A DNA stretch of 10,868 nt from Verrucomicrobiota bacterium (GTDB lineage Bacteria; Verrucomicrobiota; Verrucomicrobiia; Limisphaerales; JADLHS01): the NCBI GenBank assembly GCA_004297495.1, contig SCTL01000430.1, positions 1 to 10,868 of the forward strand, in the 5' to 3' direction. The translations under genes were made by a program, and so were the position numbers. Positions within the stretch are counted from its first letter, which is position 1. Each line of letters starts with the position of its first letter. Positions 6,722 to 10,868 of the stretch are shown piece by piece. The notes below the pieces were generated by a model. That model was not told where the DNA came from. It worked only from the letters and a program-made list of their open reading frames with translations, and made no database searches.

Positions 6722-7603
6722 ATGGCGCGAATGTTGATAGTGGATGGCCATGCGTATGCGTATCGCGCATTTCACGCGATTCGTGAGCTGCGTGGTCCGG
6801 ATGGCCGGCCCACGAACGCGATCTTCGGCTTCATCAAGATGCTGTCGAAGATGCGGGCGAATCTCGCTCCGTCCCACGTGGCGGTGGTCTGGGACGGCGG
6901 GTTGAACGCGGAGCGCATGGCGGCGTTGCCCGGATACAAGGCGCAACGACCCGAGATGCCGGCCGACCTCGGCGCGCAACTGGACACGCTCCAGGAATAT
7001 CTGAGCGCGGCGGGACTGGCCTCGTATTGTGAGGACGGCGTCGAGGCGGATGATTACATCGCCGCGCTGGCGCGCGAGGCGGTTCGCGCGGGACTCGCGG
7101 TGGTGATCGCGAGTTCGGACAAGGATTTCATGCAGTTGGTCGGGCCGGGGCTCGGGTTGTTGAACCCGAATGACAAGACCGAGACCATCTGGGGCGGGGA
7201 ACAAGTCCGCGCCAAGTCGGGCGTGAGTCCGGCGCAGATCGTGGATTGGTTGAGTTTGATGGGCGATGCGGTGGACAACATTCCCGGTGTCCGGGGCGTT
7301 GGGCCGAAGACCGCCGCCGAACTTATGAATGATTTTGGGTCGGTCGAGGCGATTTATCGCCGGCTGGCGGAAGTGAAGTCTGCGCGATTGCGCGAGGCGC
7401 TGGCCGCGGCCGAGTCGGACGTGCGGCGGAACCAGGCGTTGATTCGCTTGAAGGACGCGCTGGCAAGTCCGCTGGATCTGGATACGTTCCAGCCGCGCGC
7501 GGCGGACAACGCGACGCTGGCGGCGATTTTCCGCCGGTGCGGATTCCGCTCGATGCTGGCGGAAGTGGAAGCGGCGGGCGGGCAGGGACTGTTGCTCGCG
7601 TAG
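6722..7603 (+). CDS. Stand-alone 5'-3' exonuclease (DNA polymerase I N-terminal/FEN-like family)
   Basis: This 293-residue protein matches the 5' nuclease domain of DNA polymerase I without polymerase or proofreading domains. Acidic metal-ligand positions are present: D8 (LIVDGHA), D58 (VVWDGG), E108/D110/D111 (VEADD), D133/D135 (SSDKD), D182/D185 (GDAVDN). The helix-hairpin-helix DNA-binding element follows (PGVRGVGPKTAAEL, 188-201), and GYKAQRPEMP (71-80) matches the helical-arch region. The family removes RNA primers and flaps in a structure-dependent way in the cytoplasm. All active-site clusters being present argues for an active nuclease rather than the Xni/ExoIX type lacking some ligands, though residue-level alignment is needed. 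The 63-base upstream gap holds no terminator, so read-through from the secretin is possible, but there is no functional link to pilus assembly. The C-terminus is complete, so this is not a truncated polymerase. Confidence 0.93.
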   Translation: MARMLIVDGHAYAYRAFHAIRELRGPDGRPTNAIFGFIKMLSKMRANLAPSHVAVVWDGGLNAERMAALPGYKAQRPEMPADLGAQLDTLQEYLSAAGLASYCEDGVEADDYIAALAREAVRAGLAVVIASSDKDFMQLVGPGLGLLNPNDKTETIWGGEQVRAKSGVSPAQIVDWLSLMGDAVDNIPGVRGVGPKTAAELMNDFGSVEAIYRRLAEVKSARLREALAAAESDVRRNQALIRLKDALASPLDLDTFQPRAADNATLAAIFRRCGFRSMLAEVEAAGGQGLLLA

Positions 7604-7700
7604 AATGTTGCAAAGTTTTGTGAGTGGAAGCGGATCGGCCGGTCGTCCAAGTCGGATGTTGATTCCGAAGCCGGGCTGGTTCGCGAGAACGAAGAAACGA

Positions 7701-9008
7701 ATGTTTATGTCATCAATGTCGTATGTGCGAAGCGCCGTGCTGGCGGGCGTGCTGGCTTTCGGCGCGCTGTCGGCTTCGGCGGACCCATCCGTGACCGTCA
7801 CGGCGGGCAGCGAACGAATCCTCACTGACGGTCTGGCCGGTGATCAAAGCGCGCCAGGTCTGGCGTTGGGCGCGGGCGGGGCGTTTCTCGTCTGGCAGGA
7901 CAACTCGGTCCACACCTCCGGCCTGCGGGTGCGGGCGCAAAAGTTTGACGGCGCGTTGACGGCGGGCGCGGCCCCGCTGGACGGCAGCGTGATTGCCACC
8001 AAGACAACGACGGGCGATCAGGAGAACGCGCAGGTCGTGGCGCTCGACAACGGCGGCGCAGCGCTCGTCTGGCAGGGCGGCTATCGTGGCAAGCAGGCGA
8101 TCTACGCGCGCATCCTCGGAAGCAACGGTGTGTTTGCGACCAAGGACATCAAGGTGAACTCCTACGGCAAGAATTATCAAATCACGCCCTCGGTGACGAA
8201 ACTTGCAGACGGCAATCTCGTCGTGGTCTGGGCCAGCCTAGGTCAGGACGGCAGTTTGTTGGGTGTGTTTGGCCAGCGGCTCTCGCCCACCGGCGCGAAG
8301 CTGGGCAAGGAATTTCAAGTGAACCAGACGACGCTCTTCAATCAGCGCACGCCCAGTGTGGCGGCGTTGAAGAACGGCGGCTTCGTGGTGGTCTGGATTT
8401 CCGAACTGCAACGCGGCGAAGCCAGCGTGGATGTTTACAGTAGGATTTATGACGCCTCCGGGGTGGCAACCAACGGCGAGTTTGCGCTGAATCCGGCGGC
8501 GAACCACGTTTGCGCCAATCCGGTCGCAGTCGGGCTGCCGAATGGCGGTTTTGTCGTGGCTTGGAGTCAGAACGACGATCCGGTGCGCGGTAGTGGCGGC
8601 AGTGTCTCTGACATCGTAGGCGTCCGTTCGACGAACAGTTGGGACATCGTCGGATGTTTTTTTGATGCCAATGGACTGGCGGGCACGCCGGCGCGGCTGA
8701 ACACTTATACGTACGGCGATCAATACGCACCGAAGCTCGCCGTTTCCGGTGACCGCTGTCTGGCGGTCTGGACCAGCTTGGGTCAGGACGGTTCACGCGA
8801 GGGATTGTTCGGCCAGTTTCTGGCGCTGAATGGCGACCGCGTGGGCGAGGAATTCGGTGTGAACGCGACGACCGTGAGCCGGCAGATTCAACCGAGTGTG
8901 GCGGTGGATGGCGCGGGCAATTTCTCGGTGGTCTGGTCGTCCTTCCGGGGCGGTTTGCGCGGGTTCGATATTTATGCTCGCAGCTTTCAAGCGAGCGCAG
9001 CTCAATGA
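7701..9008 (+). CDS. Secreted protein, predicted seven-bladed beta-propeller, function unknown
   Basis: The protein is 435 residues from the ATG at 7701. Other in-frame starts are 7605, 7707 and 7716. The 7605 start adds 32 residues that would bury the signal peptide behind a long N-terminus, so a start at 7701-7716 is preferred. The signal peptide has hydrophobic core AVLAGVLAFGAL and cleavage after SASA, leaving DPSVTV. The mature part has seven repeats centred on V/L-W (Trp at residues 65, 124, 177, 232, 288, 357 and 412), spaced 53-59 residues apart except for a 69-residue interval carrying an insertion. Each unit resembles the GGFVVVW...GQDGS...GVFGQ repeats of large exported bacterial proteins. 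Seven units suggest one closed propeller. No enzymatic motif, membrane anchor or sorting tag is visible. A binding or adhesion role is possible but not shown. Confidence 0.85.
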   Translation: MFMSSMSYVRSAVLAGVLAFGALSASADPSVTVTAGSERILTDGLAGDQSAPGLALGAGGAFLVWQDNSVHTSGLRVRAQKFDGALTAGAAPLDGSVIATKTTTGDQENAQVVALDNGGAALVWQGGYRGKQAIYARILGSNGVFATKDIKVNSYGKNYQITPSVTKLADGNLVVVWASLGQDGSLLGVFGQRLSPTGAKLGKEFQVNQTTLFNQRTPSVAALKNGGFVVVWISELQRGEASVDVYSRIYDASGVATNGEFALNPAANHVCANPVAVGLPNGGFVVAWSQNDDPVRGSGGSVSDIVGVRSTNSWDIVGCFFDANGLAGTPARLNTYTYGDQYAPKLAVSGDRCLAVWTSLGQDGSREGLFGQFLALNGDRVGEEFGVNATTVSRQIQPSVAVDGAGNFSVVWSSFRGGLRGFDIYARSFQASAAQ

Positions 9009-9017
9009 TTGGTTAAT

Positions 9018-10382
9018 ATGTTGCGATTCATTCAAAGACTCATTCTGGCCCTGGCGCTGATCGGCGGTGCGACGAAGGCGTCCGCGTTTTCCATGATCGG
9101 ACCTTTCGCGGTTGATGATACGGGAGCCGTTTGGCAGGTCCAACGAATCGGCTACCTCACGATTCTTGGGGATATTGGCGGTCCAATGAACTTGGGTGAA
9201 GAATATCGCTGGAATATTCCGACAATCATTTACGGCTATGACGAGTCGTTCCTCAACTATTTCGGCCAGCAGGGTGTCAATGAAATCGAGAAGGCTATCG
9301 CCATCTTGAATGCGGTGCCGGCGGCCTCCAAGATGAGCGCCGACTTGCGCGAATTCCCGACGGATACGCGAAGGTTCAACCAACGGGCCAGCGCGCTGGG
9401 GTTGCTGGATTTGAAAACCCAGGCACTAGGTCTTCTGGTTGAGGAATTGGGGTTGGCAAGTCCCGAGCGGTTTGTCTGGACGTTGCGCAACCGCGACGTA
9501 AGAGGTGGTATCACGTTCTACGATGTCATCAAGCGCAATTTTGATCCGGTCACATTGGCGCCTTCCAGCTACGTGAACGACACGCTTTATACCTACACAA
9601 TCTTCGATCCCATTCTTCCAGGGCCGTTTGCGGATGCGGTTGAGATTCCCGTGGATCCATTGGCCTCCACGTACACCGCTGTGGCGTCGTCGGCCGGTTT
9701 GTGGGGAGGCTTCGCCAATTACGGCGAATTCTATACCGGGCTTACTCGTGATGATATGGGCGGCTTGCGTTACCTTTACCGCAAGAACAATTACAATATT
9801 GAGAACCTTCTTCCTGATGCGATTGCGAGTGGCGGGGCGTGGTCTCCGATTGTGGTGGGAGTGACGAACGTGATCGGCACCAATACGCCTTTGCTCCGGC
9901 CTGGGGTTGAAAAACTTGTTTTCAAACGGGGCAAGTACGATTCGCTGCTTGGCAGCTTCATCACGCAGCAGGTCAACTACAAGCAGGATTACATTGTTAA
10001 CAACCGCCGTCTGACGCTCGGCTCCTCGCGTATCTTGAATGTTCCGGATGTGATTTTCGGAGCTGCGGACATAGCGGCAGTGCTCGGTTCACCTCGGGGA
10101 CGGCGCACCGATACGGGTGGCTGGGCCGACAACGATGCCATCAACGGCCAGTTTACGTTGTCAGGACCTGGCGTGATTCAGCCGCAAATCGCTATTGAGT
10201 TCAACAAGGTGGGCCCGCTGTACCAGGGAAATGACTCGGCTGCGGTCTTTCTGACCGAACCGGGCGGTATTCTATTTTATATTTGGGGATCGTTCGACGG
10301 CACGACCAACGCGCCGGTGGTGTATCCCATCGGCACCAGCATCGAGGAACTTGAGGCGCAGGTCCTGAATCCCAGCAACTGA
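9018..10382 (+). CDS. Secreted protein of a Verrucomicrobiota-type family, function unknown
   Basis: The ATG at 9018, nine bases after the previous stop, is preferred over the in-frame TTG at 9009 because it gives a compact signal peptide (MLRFIQRLILALALIGGATKASA in two parts: basic start, hydrophobic core 7-17, cleavage after ASA at 23). The product is 454 residues. A segment around WNIPTIIYGYDESFLNYFG (65-83) followed by a helix, a run LLDLKTQALGLLVEELGL (129-146), and TRDDMGGLRYLY (243-254) are of a type I recognise from uncharacterised secreted proteins of Verrucomicrobiota. The first and last segments recall flanks of matrixin-type metalloproteases, but no HExxH zinc motif is present. 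The C-terminal half (about 270-450) looks beta-rich. Its GC content appears a little lower than the pilus genes. No function can be assigned. Confidence 0.82.
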   Translation: MLRFIQRLILALALIGGATKASAFSMIGPFAVDDTGAVWQVQRIGYLTILGDIGGPMNLGEEYRWNIPTIIYGYDESFLNYFGQQGVNEIEKAIAILNAVPAASKMSADLREFPTDTRRFNQRASALGLLDLKTQALGLLVEELGLASPERFVWTLRNRDVRGGITFYDVIKRNFDPVTLAPSSYVNDTLYTYTIFDPILPGPFADAVEIPVDPLASTYTAVASSAGLWGGFANYGEFYTGLTRDDMGGLRYLYRKNNYNIENLLPDAIASGGAWSPIVVGVTNVIGTNTPLLRPGVEKLVFKRGKYDSLLGSFITQQVNYKQDYIVNNRRLTLGSSRILNVPDVIFGAADIAAVLGSPRGRRTDTGGWADNDAINGQFTLSGPGVIQPQIAIEFNKVGPLYQGNDSAAVFLTEPGGILFYIWGSFDGTTNAPVVYPIGTSIEELEAQVLNPSN

Positions 10383-10407
10383 TTTGTATCGTCAAAAGCA
10401 CGAAGCT

Positions 10408-10868
10408 ATGAAGCGTTTAATTTGTTTGAGTCTCGCCGCGCTGGCGTTGCTGCCGCTCGCCAGCCCGGGCGCGCAGGACACGTATGACAACCACGGTTTC
10501 ATTACCGTCCCGCCGGTGATCGACGCCACCAATTTCATCAACCATGGCCAGTTCAGCCTGATTACGTTTCCCAAGCCGTTCGAGACTTTTAGCACGCTGA
10601 ATTACACCAATTACGGCTCGATGGGTAGTCAGCCCGGCTGGCGGTTTGAAACCACTCCGCCAGACCTGGGCGGGCGACACATGGCGGCGAATTTTGTCAA
10701 TTTCAACCCCGGCGTCGTTCAGGCCGTTGACCCATTTGTCGCAGCGCTGAACCTGCCGTGTCTCCTGGCCCTTTACGATCCCAGCTTCGTCTTCATCAGC
10801 GCCACGAATATCATCACGGGCGCGGGTGTTCCGGCGTCAGGCGCGTCGGTCATTGTCGGTGCGAATGG
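10408..10868 (+). CDS. N-terminal part of a secreted repeat-type protein, runs off the window
   Basis: An uninterrupted frame of 153 codons starts at ATG 10408 and continues past the right edge. It begins with a signal peptide: basic MKR, hydrophobic core LICLSLAALALLPLA, and probable cleavage between residues 18 and 23. The mature part has recurring short units with an N-x-G core (DNHGFI at 27-32, NHGQF at 45-49, NYGSM at 68-72) separated by hydrophobic strands, a pattern that fits a beta-helix or similar repetitive beta fold. A similar motif style (IDATNF, PGWRF) occurs in large exported Verrucomicrobiota proteins. It follows the preceding stop by 25 bases, so it is probably co-transcribed. 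No Shine-Dalgarno is evident; the start is set by the signal peptide. Function is unknown and the full length cannot be judged. Confidence 0.75.
   Translation, partial: MKRLICLSLAALALLPLASPGAQDTYDNHGFITVPPVIDATNFINHGQFSLITFPKPFETFSTLNYTNYGSMGSQPGWRFETTPPDLGGRHMAANFVNFNPGVVQAVDPFVAALNLPCLLALYDPSFVFISATNIITGAGVPASGASVIVGAN

Noticed and set aside
7605..7700. N-terminal extension of the propeller protein from the ATG at 7605
   Set aside because: It would put 32 or more residues ahead of a normal signal peptide. The downstream ATGs at 7701-7716 give a standard secretion signal.
6695..7825. 376-codon minus-strand open frame opposite the exonuclease
   Set aside because: The exonuclease active-site motifs on the + strand are decisive, and the antisense product is Arg-rich and crosses two real genes.
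1..10868. CRISPR array, tRNA, rRNA or insertion sequence
   Set aside because: No regularly spaced direct repeats, no cloverleaf or conserved rRNA segments, and no transposase or paired terminal inverted repeats were seen on either strand.

Overview
The window looks like a chromosomal segment from a Verrucomicrobiota bacterium, probably of the Pedosphaera/Limisphaerales kind rather than Akkermansia itself. The evidence is a four-gene module matching, in order and architecture, the Akkermansia pilus-like proteins Amuc_1101, Amuc_1100, Amuc_1099 and Amuc_1098. Further support comes from downstream secreted proteins of a type common in environmental Verrucomicrobiota, high GC content, and scarce Shine-Dalgarno sequences. 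The placement is inferred from reading the protein sequences; no database search was run. All recognised genes are on the + strand.

Bases 1-278 hold no gene I can support and probably form the leader of the first operon. Bases 279-6658 encode a type IV pilus/type II secretion-like envelope complex. It comprises a PilM-PilN fusion (actin-like ATPase plus membrane-anchored PilN part), a PilO-like Amuc_1100-family protein, an Amuc_1099-family single-pass protein with a possible PilP/GspC-like C-terminus, and a PilQ-like secretin with N-terminal TPRs and two long glycine tracts. Gaps of 1, 5 and 38 nt suggest one transcript. Together they would form the cytoplasmic ring, inner-membrane alignment complex and outer-membrane channel. 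No pilin, prepilin peptidase, PilB/PilT motor, PilC platform or Amuc_1102 gene is in view.

Bases 6722-7603 encode a stand-alone 5'-3' exonuclease of the DNA polymerase I N-terminal (FEN-like) family with its acidic metal ligands present. It follows the secretin by 63 nt and has the clearest ribosome-binding site in the window.

Bases 7701-10868 hold three consecutive genes for proteins with signal peptides: a predicted seven-bladed beta-propeller, a 454-residue Verrucomicrobiota-type protein of unknown function with faint matrixin-like features but no zinc motif, and the N-terminal part of a protein with repeated N-x-G segments that runs off the right edge. Tight spacing suggests co-expression. 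A link to the secretin is possible but unproven.

I see no tRNA, rRNA, CRISPR array, insertion sequence, attachment site or strong terminator. The most interesting items are the PilM-PilN fusion, the matching split architecture of the PilN-like and PilO-like proteins, the glycine-rich secretin, and the secreted-protein cluster.
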